Assembly (NCBI GenBank): GCA_934182465.1
Contig: CAKPRG010000002.1
Location: forward strand, 62,001-126,000
Source of the DNA: an uncultured Clostridia bacterium
GTDB taxonomy: Bacteria > Bacillota > Clostridia > TANB77 > CAG-508
Length of the DNA: 64,000 nt
Direction of reading: 5' to 3'
Shown: piece by piece, positions 8,534 through 16,444 of the stretch
Layout of the letters: every line of letters begins with the position of its first letter
Numbering within the stretch: position 1 is the first letter of the stretch
Notes under the pieces: generated by a model
The model's input: the letters and a program-made list of their open reading frames with translations, nothing else
The model's database searches: none
Told to the model about the DNA's origin: nothing
Program-made: the position numbers and the translations under genes

Positions 8534-8657
8534 AGGAGAAATATTAGTAATTTAATTTAGCTGATAGTGAATATAGTAAGTTATATTAATTAAAAAATTG
8601 CTGTAAAGAGATTAAATATATAGTATTTCTCCTAAATAATTATAAAAAACATAGGAG
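8534..8657 (+). promoter_or_regulatory. SD-sequestering switch, leader 3
   Basis: AGGAGAAATA (8534-8543) pairs perfectly with TATTTCTCCT (8624-8633). CTCCTA in the latter can alternatively pair with the SD TAGGAG (8652-8657). The 12-base block TTTTTATGGATT just upstream (about 8521-8532) is complementary to AATCCATAAAAA after the B site. Two exclusive folds would open or close translation. Confidence 0.6.
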
Positions 8658-8669
8658 GAAAGAGCAAAA

Positions 8670-11462
8670 ATGAACGAAAGAAAATCATTTCAAAAATGCA
8701 ATATTAGTATTAATGAAACAAGTGAATTTTTTCAACAAAATGATGTGAAAAAATTAAATAGAGTTTTTTCAAAAAAATTTAAAAGTTTAAAAAATAAAAA
8801 AGGTATTACTCTAATAGCACTTGTAATTTCAATAATAGTAATGCTAATTTTAGCAGGTGTTAGTTTGAATGCAACTATTGGTGATAATGGAATAATAACG
8901 CAGGCACAAAATGCAACATATATGCAAAGTATTGCTGCTTTAGAAGAATATTTGAATAATTATTATGTAGAAAATTACGAGAAATTGGCAAATGAGAAAA
9001 ACAAAATAGATGTAATAAAAAATATGAAATCTGATTGGTTCTATAATGGTTCTCCAATAGGATACATTGTTGATAGTAATGGAGATATGCATTATTTTAT
9101 TAATAAAGATGGATTACCAGAAGATTTAAAATCACAAATAAAAGGTGGAGATGCAGGTGATAAATCGTATAGAGCGTATGCTAGTATGAAAGATGTATAT
9201 GGTGTGACAAGCGATTTAAAAGTATATTACTGCATTGATAACGAAAAAATATTAGGAAATGTAGAATTTGATAAAGATAATCAAGAACGAGTAATTTTTG
9301 AACCAGGTTCAGATTTTGCAAAATTATTGACTGGCACAAATGATAAATCAGTTACTTTGGACGATATAAAAGGCAAAAAAACTTTGACAATAAACAAAGA
9401 ATCAAATATAACAAATTTAAGTGAATTATATAAATTTATATCATTAACAGATTTGACATTAGATGGAATTACATTAGAAAATTTAGATGGAATAGAAAAT
9501 CTAGGTTATCTAAATACAATTATAGTAATAGACACAACAATAAATGAATATAGCAAATTGAATAAATTAAATTCCCAGATAATTCAAATAAGTTTTATAA
9601 ATTCAACAAATGAAGAAATTGTAAGGTTTTGTAGAGATACTTCTAATACAGGATATGCTAATTTAAAAAAATTTGAAATATATAGCAGTGATTCCAAAGG
9701 TGATAATAGTAAAATTTATAGAGTAAATGATATTTCAAGTTTAGATTTGTTAAATGAACAGACAAAGCAAGCTATTAATATACTAAATCTAAGTTCAAAC
9801 AAGATAGAAAGCTTAGAGGCACTAGGTGATTTTGTAAATGTCGAAAATTTAGCAATACCAACTAATAAAATCAAAACTCTAAAAGGTATCGAAAAAATGA
9901 GTAAGTTAAAAAATTTAAATGCATATAATAATCAATTAGGACTAAATGAAATTTATGATAGTAGTTTGCCAAATCTAGGAAAAGATGAAGAAAATGATGC
10001 TTTAGTAGCGTTAAAAAATAAGGTTGGTTTAACAAGTTTAGATTTATCTTATAATATAAATTTAAAATGGATTAGTTATATTAAAGATTGTTCAGCTACT
10101 TTTGAATCATTGAAATTAAATAATTGTGATGAATTAATTATAAAAGATCTTACAGAAATTAGAAATATTTGGTATACAGCAGAAATGAAATCAATAAATA
10201 GTGATAAATTAATTGCATTTAATAGTGATGATGTTATTAGTTTGGCTAGCAAAAATTTAAATGATGAATCAGATGAAATAAAAAGTCTATACAATAATAG
10301 CGTATGTGAAAAATTATCATTAGAAGGAAATAGCGATTTAACAGATGAAGAAATTAATAAAGTCTTATCAACAATGACAAATTTAAAATATTTAAGTTTA
10401 AAAAATGTAACTAATTTTACAAATTTGGATTTTATAAAAGAAAATTCAAATTTGGTAGAAATTGATTTAAGAGGTACTTCTTGTACGAAATTGACTAATT
10501 TGAATCATTGTAAAAATTTAATAAATTTAGCTGTAGACAATAAAAATACTGATTTTACAGATGTACAAAATGTTATAAATGAAATAAGTAAAAAAGAAAG
10601 AAAAAGAGCTTATTGGGCAAATTATATCAATTTTTATCCAACAATAGAAAGTGCTAAAAATCTAAATAATTGTACAGAAATTGAAATTCTAGATATTTTT
10701 GAATGGCCAGCAACAAAAGGAGAAAAAACTTTAGATTTATCAGCATGTATAGGTTTGAAAAATGTAAGAGGACAAAATACATATGTTCAAATAAAATATC
10801 CAAATAGTATCATAGATTATAATGTTAGTAATAATGCATGGCCAGATTTATCAAGTGCAACTAACATAACTAGCTTTAGAGAGGTTGCAATGCAATATTC
10901 ACAAGAAGAATTAAATAAATTATTTGAAGACTTATCTAAAAGTAAAAATTTGAATTCATTAGAATTACATGCGATGAGAGATGGAATAAGTTATTCATTA
11001 AATAATATAAAAAAATTAAAAGAAACATCTATAAAGCTTTTGACATTACAAGATTGGAATGATGGAAAAGGACAACAAGCATTTAATTCTTTAGTGGAAA
11101 TTGGAGAAATTACAAGTTTAAAAGAATTACATGTAAAAAATCAAAAAAATTTAACGTCTACAAAAGGCATAGAAAATTTGACAAATTTAACTACATTGGA
11201 TTTGTATGGCTCAAAAATAACAAATTTAACAGGTATAGAAAATTTAACAAATTTAACAAGTGTATATTTAAATAATTGCGACTTATATGATACATATTTA
11301 AATCAAAACAATAAAGAGACAATGAAAACTTTAGATGTGTTAGCAAATTTAAATTATAAAAAGAATGGAAATTTGAGAAGTTTACAGTTATATGGAAATA
11401 ATAAAATAACAAATTGGGATTCAGTTTCAAAACTATCATGGGAAAACAAAAATGGATTTTGA
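8670..11462 (+). CDS. Prepilin-like leucine-rich-repeat surface protein, cassette 3
   Basis: 930 residues, ATG 8670 behind TAGGAGGAAAG. The leader is 44 residues long, nearly identical to that of LRR2, followed by G45-ITLIALV (prepilin-like, no Glu5) and GDNGIITQAQNATYMQS, identical to LRR2 and LRR4. The shared domain (MHYFINKDGLPEDLK...GGDAGD...DVYGVTSDLKVYYC) is followed by LRRs; regular copies are visible near residues 370-420 and 820-870. The end is LSWENKNGF. Unlike cassettes 1, 2, 4 and 6 there is no small partner gene: the inversion site A3 begins only 22 bases after the stop. Inferred surface adhesin or antigen, OFF in this assembly. Confidence 0.85.
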   Translation: MNERKSFQKCNISINETSEFFQQNDVKKLNRVFSKKFKSLKNKKGITLIALVISIIVMLILAGVSLNATIGDNGIITQAQNATYMQSIAALEEYLNNYYVENYEKLANEKNKIDVIKNMKSDWFYNGSPIGYIVDSNGDMHYFINKDGLPEDLKSQIKGGDAGDKSYRAYASMKDVYGVTSDLKVYYCIDNEKILGNVEFDKDNQERVIFEPGSDFAKLLTGTNDKSVTLDDIKGKKTLTINKESNITNLSELYKFISLTDLTLDGITLENLDGIENLGYLNTIIVIDTTINEYSKLNKLNSQIIQISFINSTNEEIVRFCRDTSNTGYANLKKFEIYSSDSKGDNSKIYRVNDISSLDLLNEQTKQAINILNLSSNKIESLEALGDFVNVENLAIPTNKIKTLKGIEKMSKLKNLNAYNNQLGLNEIYDSSLPNLGKDEENDALVALKNKVGLTSLDLSYNINLKWISYIKDCSATFESLKLNNCDELIIKDLTEIRNIWYTAEMKSINSDKLIAFNSDDVISLASKNLNDESDEIKSLYNNSVCEKLSLEGNSDLTDEEINKVLSTMTNLKYLSLKNVTNFTNLDFIKENSNLVEIDLRGTSCTKLTNLNHCKNLINLAVDNKNTDFTDVQNVINEISKKERKRAYWANYINFYPTIESAKNLNNCTEIEILDIFEWPATKGEKTLDLSACIGLKNVRGQNTYVQIKYPNSIIDYNVSNNAWPDLSSATNITSFREVAMQYSQEELNKLFEDLSKSKNLNSLELHAMRDGISYSLNNIKKLKETSIKLLTLQDWNDGKGQQAFNSLVEIGEITSLKELHVKNQKNLTSTKGIENLTNLTTLDLYGSKITNLTGIENLTNLTSVYLNNCDLYDTYLNQNNKETMKTLDVLANLNYKKNGNLRSLQLYGNNKITNWDSVSKLSWENKNGF

Positions 11463-11483
11463 TTAGAAAATATAAAAAGCAAT

Positions 11484-11673
11484 CTTTAATTCTCTTACTT
11501 AAAGACTGCTTTTGATTGATAAAATTCTATCATTTACTCTAATTTAAGTCAACAGTTTGAATTATAAATTTTTGCGTAAATTATAAAAAAGGATTAATTA
11601 AAAAGACATGAAAGTATATAAAAATATACTATTTCATGCCTTTTTTTGATTTCTTTAAGTAAGAGACTTAAAG
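11484..11673. promoter_or_regulatory. Invertible promoter segment before cassette 4 (OFF orientation)
   Basis: Inverted sites at 11484-11504 (CTTTAATT-CTCTT-ACTTAAAG) and 11653-11673 (CTTTAAGT-AAGAG-ACTTAAAG); 20 of 21 match, spacers exact. Minus-strand promoter TTGACT (11547-11552) and TAGAAT (11524-11529), 17-base spacer. Hairpin 11605-11640 with a T run faces LRR4. The unusual arm base (ACTTAAAG) of A3 is mirrored in B3 as CTTTAAGT. Confidence 0.78.
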
Positions 11674-11705
11674 AAATCCATAAAAATAAACAAAGAGGAA
11701 AGTCA

Positions 11706-11741
11706 ATGACAAAGCTAGATTTAGAAAAAATGAAATTTTAA
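11706..11741 (+). CDS. Leader peptide 4 (MTKLDLEKMKF)
   Basis: 11 codons behind GAGGAAAG, identical in cassettes 4, 5 and 6. Followed after four bases by the attenuator hairpin. Confidence 0.5.
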   Translation: MTKLDLEKMKF

Positions 11742-11745
11742 TCTA

Positions 11746-11780
11746 AGCACTAATAAATTTTATTAGTGCTATTTGTGTTT
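11746..11780 (+). terminator. Leader attenuator hairpin 4
   Basis: AGCACTAATAAA / TTTATTAGTGCT arms at 11746-11770, then ATTTGTGTTT. Confidence 0.65.
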
Positions 11781-11908
11781 CAAAAATTCTAAATTAAAAA
11801 ATTATAAGAAGTTAAAAGGAAGAAGAAAAATTATTGACAAGATATTTGCTTGGAATGGTTTTCTTTCGAGAAAACAAGTATCATTAGATATTTTGTTTTT
11901 ATGGATTA

Positions 11909-12031
11909 AGGAGAAATATTAATAATTTAATTTTGCTGATAGTGAATTTAGTAAGTTGTATTAACTGAAAAATTGCTGTAAAGAGATTAAATATATAGTA
12001 TTTCTCCTAACTAATTATAAAAACATAGGAG
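11909..12031 (+). promoter_or_regulatory. SD-sequestering switch, leader 4
   Basis: AGGAGAAATA (11909-11918) pairs with TATTTCTCCT (11999-12008); CTCCTA can instead pair with TAGGAG of the ribosome binding site (12026-12031). Upstream lies a GTTTTCT-TTCG-AGAAAAC hairpin (about 11860-11876) that is kept as a hairpin, with changed bases, in all of leaders 2-6. Confidence 0.6.
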
Positions 12032-12042
12032 GAAAAGCACCA

Positions 12043-15000
12043 ATGAACGAAAGAAAATTATTTCAAAATGGTATCACTTTAATAGCTTTAGTAATTTCAA
12101 TAATTGTAATGTTAATTTTAGCAGGAGTAAGCTTGAATGCAACAATTGGCGATAATGGAATAATAACTCAAGCACAAAATGCAACATATATGCAAAGTAT
12201 TGCAGCTTTGGAAGAATACTTGCAAACGGAATATGTAAAATATTATGATGAAACAGAAAATTATACAAGCAAAATAGAATTATTGTCATCAAAGTTAGGA
12301 AATTTATGTTTAAAAGACGGAACAAAAAACTATATAACTTATGATGGTAAAATGTATTATTTAATAAATAAACAAGCATTACCAGATGATGTGAAAAATC
12401 AACTAAAAGGTGGAGACACAACAGATTATTTAAAATATATAAGACTTCAAGATGTGTATGGAGTAACACCAGATTTAAAGGTGTATTATTGTGAAAGTGG
12501 AACAGATAGTGCACTTGGAAATATAAATGAAACAATAATAGATCCAGATACTCCATTGGCAAAAATAAAAAACAATGCAGGTTTAAATGAAGCAGTAAAA
12601 AATATATTGACAGAAAATGGAGTAACAGTAGGAGAAAATGGCATAACTTATGGAAATGTATCAACATTAAAAGAAATAACAATAGATGGAAGTAAATATC
12701 AAAATATAACTAGTTTACAAGGTTTATCAGAATTAACATCTTTAAGAAAACTGATATTAAAAGATTTAAAAATAGAGGATATAAATGAGGTCGCGAGTTG
12801 TACTTTATTATCTTATATAAAATTTCAAAATTGTACTGTAAAAGATTATACAGCACTTGCAAGTAGTACTGGATTAGAATATTTATACTTATATAATCCA
12901 ACGTCAAATACAGAAATTGAAAATTTAAGCAATGCACTAGCAGATTCAAATTTAAGTAAATTACAATATTTTGGAATATTTGGATATGAACCAGAGCAAT
13001 ATACGTACGGAACTTCAACAGGAATGTACACTAATACAAATACAAGTAGTTCTAATATAACTGATATATCTAGCTTAAGTAAAATTTCATTAAATACTAA
13101 AAATGCAATAAAATATATGTATCTAAATAATAATAAAATTACAAAAATAGAAAGTTTGAAAGATTTTTCAAATATTAGTTTAATATATTTAATGTGCAAT
13201 CCAAATTTGGTTAATTTAAATGGATTGGAAAATCATACTAATATAAAATACATTTATTCACATAACTGTGGAATAGAAGATATAACAGGTCTTACAGGAT
13301 GTAATGGTATAGTAAATCTTACACTTCAAAATAATAAGATTTCTAGCTTTGCAGGACTAGAAAATGCTAATATAATAAATTTATTGTATGCGTATAATAA
13401 TAAATTAATAGATATAAGTGCTTTAAATAAAAAAAGCACATTGAATCAATTAGATTTAAAAAATAATATAGATTTAATTGAGATAAAATCAATTGAGACA
13501 TTAAGTAATTTAAAATATCTTTATCTAGCTGGAAATATTAATATGAATGTTGCAGATGTACAAAGCATAGAAAAAATTATAAATCAATGTAGTGACTATA
13601 AAATACCAGATAAATATTTGAAATATTTTTCAACAGTAACACAATATGATTATACAAATTCAGGTCTAAGCGATTATTCAGAAGAACTATTAGCCTTGAA
13701 AAATAGAACTAATATAACATATTTAAGATTATATGGAAATAGTAATTTAGGAAAATCAAGACTAGGAAGTTTAATAAAACAAGGAGCTTTAAGTACAGAT
13801 GAATTAGATAGTATAGCTAACAATTTATCCTTAACAGAAGCAGAAAGAAATATTGTAAATTTGTGGAAGAATTATAGTGATGCACAAATAAAAAATATGA
13901 CAGATAATGAGATTACAAGTAAAGAAAATGAAAATGATATATATATTAGATATGTATTGTCAACAATGACTGGATTAGAACAATTGTCAATTGCAGGAAA
14001 CAAAAATATAACTGCTATAGACTTTATCAAAAAAGATAAAAATTTAATAGAATTAGATTTAAGAAATACAGAAATAACAGATTTATCAATATTGGAAAAA
14101 AATGCATTGGATTTAGATACACTGGCAATAACAAATACCAAAATAGATTTTTCAAAAATGCAAGATACAATAAGTAGATTAGGAAGTAAAGCTGGAGTTT
14201 ATAGTAATAACATAATTGTTAATGAAAATACAAATAATTCGTGGGCAAGTGGATTATTATTATGTGCATCAGGATTTCAAAATTCTTTTAAAAATTGTGA
14301 AAAAATAACAAAAATTAATGTATATGGACAAAGTGCAGGAGTAGTTGGACAAAATATAGATTTGACTAATTGTAAATCTATAACGAATTTGACATTATAT
14401 GCAAGTAAGAGTAAATGGATTTTACCAACTAATTTAAATAGTTTAACATTTTCGGGACAAGGAACAAGTTTTGATGCAAGTAATTGTACAAATTTATCAA
14501 ATTTATCAGTTTCTCAATTTAATGTATATAATGGTTTTTTTGATACTTTTAAAAATTCACCAATTAAAATAATAATGATGTCAAGATCAAATGTGGAAAT
14601 GAATGAATTAACAAAATTAATTGCAGCATATAGCAGTTTGACAGAACTCTCTATAAAAAATGACAATTGGGGTTACAATACAGGTAGATATAACAAAATG
14701 AATGGTGATTGTAATTCACTTATAAATTTTAAAAATTTAAAAAAATTGTCTATATATTACTATTATAATAAAGATATAATAAAAGGAATATCTCAATTAA
14801 CATCACTTGAAAAATTAGATTTAAATAATAACAATATAGGAGATATAAGTGAACTTGCTAATCTTACTAATTTAAAAGAATTGACATTACATTCTAATAA
14901 TATATCAGATCTATCTGCTTTGTCTAATTTGAATAATTTAACATATTTACATTTATATGCAAATGGTATTTCAAATTTAAAACCTTTAGAAAGTTTAATT

Positions 15001-15219
15001 GTAAATGGAAAAACAAATTTGCAAACATTATATTTGAATAATAATACTTTAGAAAATTACACTACTCAAAATATAAATGGACAGGTAAGTTCTATAAATA
15101 ATATTGAGATATTAAAAAAATTACATGATGCAGGTTTAAAAAGATTGAACATTACAGAAAATAATTTCCAAGACACAAGTGAACTAAAAAAATTAACTTG
15201 GACATCATATACAGAATAA
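12043..15219 (+). CDS. Prepilin-like leucine-rich-repeat surface protein, cassette 4
   Basis: 1058 residues, the longest of the six. ATG 12043 behind TAGGAGGAAAA. Short leader MNERKLFQN then G10-ITLIALV (prepilin-like, Ala at position 5) and GDNGIITQAQNATYMQS. The shared domain (YYLINKQALPDDVK...GGDTTD...DVYGVTPDLKVYYC) is followed by LRRs with a clear regular block near residues 320-480 and a second near 915-1000 (LTSLEKLDLNNNNIGDISEL). Between them, near residues 575-630, is a helical-looking insert with many Asn, Asp and Glu. The C-terminus (LTWTSYTE) lacks the NGF tail. A small partner gene follows. Inferred surface adhesin or antigen, OFF in this assembly. Confidence 0.85.
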   Translation: MNERKLFQNGITLIALVISIIVMLILAGVSLNATIGDNGIITQAQNATYMQSIAALEEYLQTEYVKYYDETENYTSKIELLSSKLGNLCLKDGTKNYITYDGKMYYLINKQALPDDVKNQLKGGDTTDYLKYIRLQDVYGVTPDLKVYYCESGTDSALGNINETIIDPDTPLAKIKNNAGLNEAVKNILTENGVTVGENGITYGNVSTLKEITIDGSKYQNITSLQGLSELTSLRKLILKDLKIEDINEVASCTLLSYIKFQNCTVKDYTALASSTGLEYLYLYNPTSNTEIENLSNALADSNLSKLQYFGIFGYEPEQYTYGTSTGMYTNTNTSSSNITDISSLSKISLNTKNAIKYMYLNNNKITKIESLKDFSNISLIYLMCNPNLVNLNGLENHTNIKYIYSHNCGIEDITGLTGCNGIVNLTLQNNKISSFAGLENANIINLLYAYNNKLIDISALNKKSTLNQLDLKNNIDLIEIKSIETLSNLKYLYLAGNINMNVADVQSIEKIINQCSDYKIPDKYLKYFSTVTQYDYTNSGLSDYSEELLALKNRTNITYLRLYGNSNLGKSRLGSLIKQGALSTDELDSIANNLSLTEAERNIVNLWKNYSDAQIKNMTDNEITSKENENDIYIRYVLSTMTGLEQLSIAGNKNITAIDFIKKDKNLIELDLRNTEITDLSILEKNALDLDTLAITNTKIDFSKMQDTISRLGSKAGVYSNNIIVNENTNNSWASGLLLCASGFQNSFKNCEKITKINVYGQSAGVVGQNIDLTNCKSITNLTLYASKSKWILPTNLNSLTFSGQGTSFDASNCTNLSNLSVSQFNVYNGFFDTFKNSPIKIIMMSRSNVEMNELTKLIAAYSSLTELSIKNDNWGYNTGRYNKMNGDCNSLINFKNLKKLSIYYYYNKDIIKGISQLTSLEKLDLNNNNIGDISELANLTNLKELTLHSNNISDLSALSNLNNLTYLHLYANGISNLKPLESLIVNGKTNLQTLYLNNNTLENYTTQNINGQVSSINNIEILKKLHDAGLKRLNITENNFQDTSELKKLTWTSYTE

Positions 15220-15348
15220 AATATGCTAGTTATAAAAATAAATAGAAAGGATAATAAATTAATATATTAATCAGTAAATTTTTACAAATTATATTATTGT
15301 ATAATAGAAAGTTAATTTGATTATTATATAATTTATTAAAAATAAAAA

Positions 15349-15597
15349 ATGAAAGATAAAAAAGTTTTATGGATATTAATAATAATTGCAATTGTAGTTA
15401 TTATTGGAATCATAATATTAAATAAAAAAGGAAATTCTAAAAGTAGTAATGAGATTACCAGCAATATTAATTACAATGAAGAAAATCAAGTGTATACTTT
15501 TGAAAAGCCAAATGGTGAAATTATAGAAAGCAACGAAAAATCGGATTTAAAAATATATGAAGATAATCCAAATTATGAAATTGATCCTAAATATTAG
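15349..15597 (+). CDS. Small single-pass membrane partner protein, cassette 4
   Basis: 82 residues: MKDKK, one membrane segment (VLWILIIIAIVVIIGIIIL), then YTFEKPNGEII and EDNPNYEIDPKY. Same architecture as the partners of cassettes 1, 2 and 6. No strong ribosome binding site is visible in front of the ATG. It lies 129 bases behind LRR4. Function unknown. Confidence 0.7.
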   Translation: MKDKKVLWILIIIAIVVIIGIIILNKKGNSKSSNEITSNINYNEENQVYTFEKPNGEIIESNEKSDLKIYEDNPNYEIDPKY

Positions 15598-15692
15598 ACT
15601 AATCAATATTTATAGGTGAAATTTATTTAATTGTAAAGAATAAATAAATATAAAATCTAAAGTGCAATTTTTACATTTTAAAGTGCAAAAAT

Positions 15693-15878
15693 TGCACTTT
15701 AGAAGAACAAGTAATTATTAATCTAATAAGAGAAAATCCAATGATTAATCAAGATGAAATTGCAAAGAAAATCAATAAATCGATTAGAACAGTAAAAAGT
15801 TACATGATGACAATGCAAGAAAAAGGATTAATTGAAAGAGTTAATGGAAAGAAAAATGGAGAATGGATTATTAAATAA
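15693..15878 (+). pseudogene. C-terminal winged-helix fragment of a lost DNA-binding or ATPase protein
   Basis: A frame without a start codon reads LEEQVIINLIRENPMINQDEIAKKINKSIRTVKSYMMTMQEKG... and ends ERVNGKKNGEWIIK before TAA at 15876-15878 (only short pieces quoted). This is a helix-turn-helix of the MarR/winged type, as often found at the C-terminus of AlbA_2 (Schlafen-like) ATP-binding proteins, where the ending ...GSKKxGxWxI is typical. Just upstream (15660-15701) are the repeats AAAGTGCAA and TTGCACTTT. The rest of the gene is absent, so it is a remnant lying directly before site A4. Confidence 0.6.
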
Positions 15879-15888
15879 TAAAAACAAC

Positions 15889-16075
15889 CCTTAATCAATA
15901 TAATTAAAGATTGTTTTATTTGATAAAATTCTATCATTTACTTATGTTGAAGTCAACAGTTTGAATTTTTATTTTTTCAAAATTTTAAAAGAAAAATTAG
16001 TAAAAAAGACATGAAAGTATATAAAAATATACTGATTCATGTCTTTTTTGATTTCTTTAATTATATTGATTAAAG
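15889..16075. promoter_or_regulatory. Invertible promoter segment before cassette 5 (OFF orientation)
   Basis: Inverted sites at 15889-15909 (CCTTAATC-AATAT-AATTAAAG) and 16055-16075 (CTTTAATT-ATATT-GATTAAAG); 20 of 21 match and the deviant arm base C of A4 is mirrored as G in B4. Minus-strand promoter TTGACT (15951-15956) and TAGAAT (15928-15933) with 17-base spacer. Hairpin 16008-16043 with a T run faces the gene. Confidence 0.78.
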
Positions 16076-16108
16076 AAAATCCATAAAAATAAACAAAGAG
16101 GAAAGTCA

Positions 16109-16144
16109 ATGACAAAGCTAGATTTAGAAAAAATGAAATTTTAA
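16109..16144 (+). CDS. Leader peptide 5 (MTKLDLEKMKF)
   Basis: 11 codons behind GAGGAAAG; identical to leader peptides 4 and 6. Confidence 0.5.
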   Translation: MTKLDLEKMKF

Positions 16145-16148
16145 TCTA

Positions 16149-16183
16149 AGCACTAATAAATTTTATTAGTGCTATTTGTGTTT
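16149..16183 (+). terminator. Leader attenuator hairpin 5
   Basis: AGCACTAATAAA / TTTATTAGTGCT arms at 16149-16173, then ATTTGTGTTT. Confidence 0.65.
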
Positions 16184-16311
16184 CAAAAATTCTAAATTTT
16201 AAAATTATAAGAAGATAAAAGAAAGAAGAAAAATTATTGACAAGATATTTGCTTGAAATGGTTTTCTTTCGAGAAAACAAGTATCATTAGATATTTTGTT
16301 TTTATGGATTA

Positions 16312-16434
16312 AGGAGAAATATTGATAATTTAATTTAGCTGATAGTAAATTTTGATAGTTGCATTAACTGAAAATTGCTGTAAAGAGATTAAATATTATA
16401 GTATTTCTCCTAACTAATTATAAAAACATAGGAG
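16312..16434 (+). promoter_or_regulatory. SD-sequestering switch, leader 5
   Basis: AGGAGAAATA (16312-16321) pairs with TATTTCTCCT (16402-16411); CTCCTA can alternatively pair with TAGGAG (16429-16434). Identical to leader 6. Confidence 0.6.
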
Positions 16435-16444
16435 GAAAGCACAA

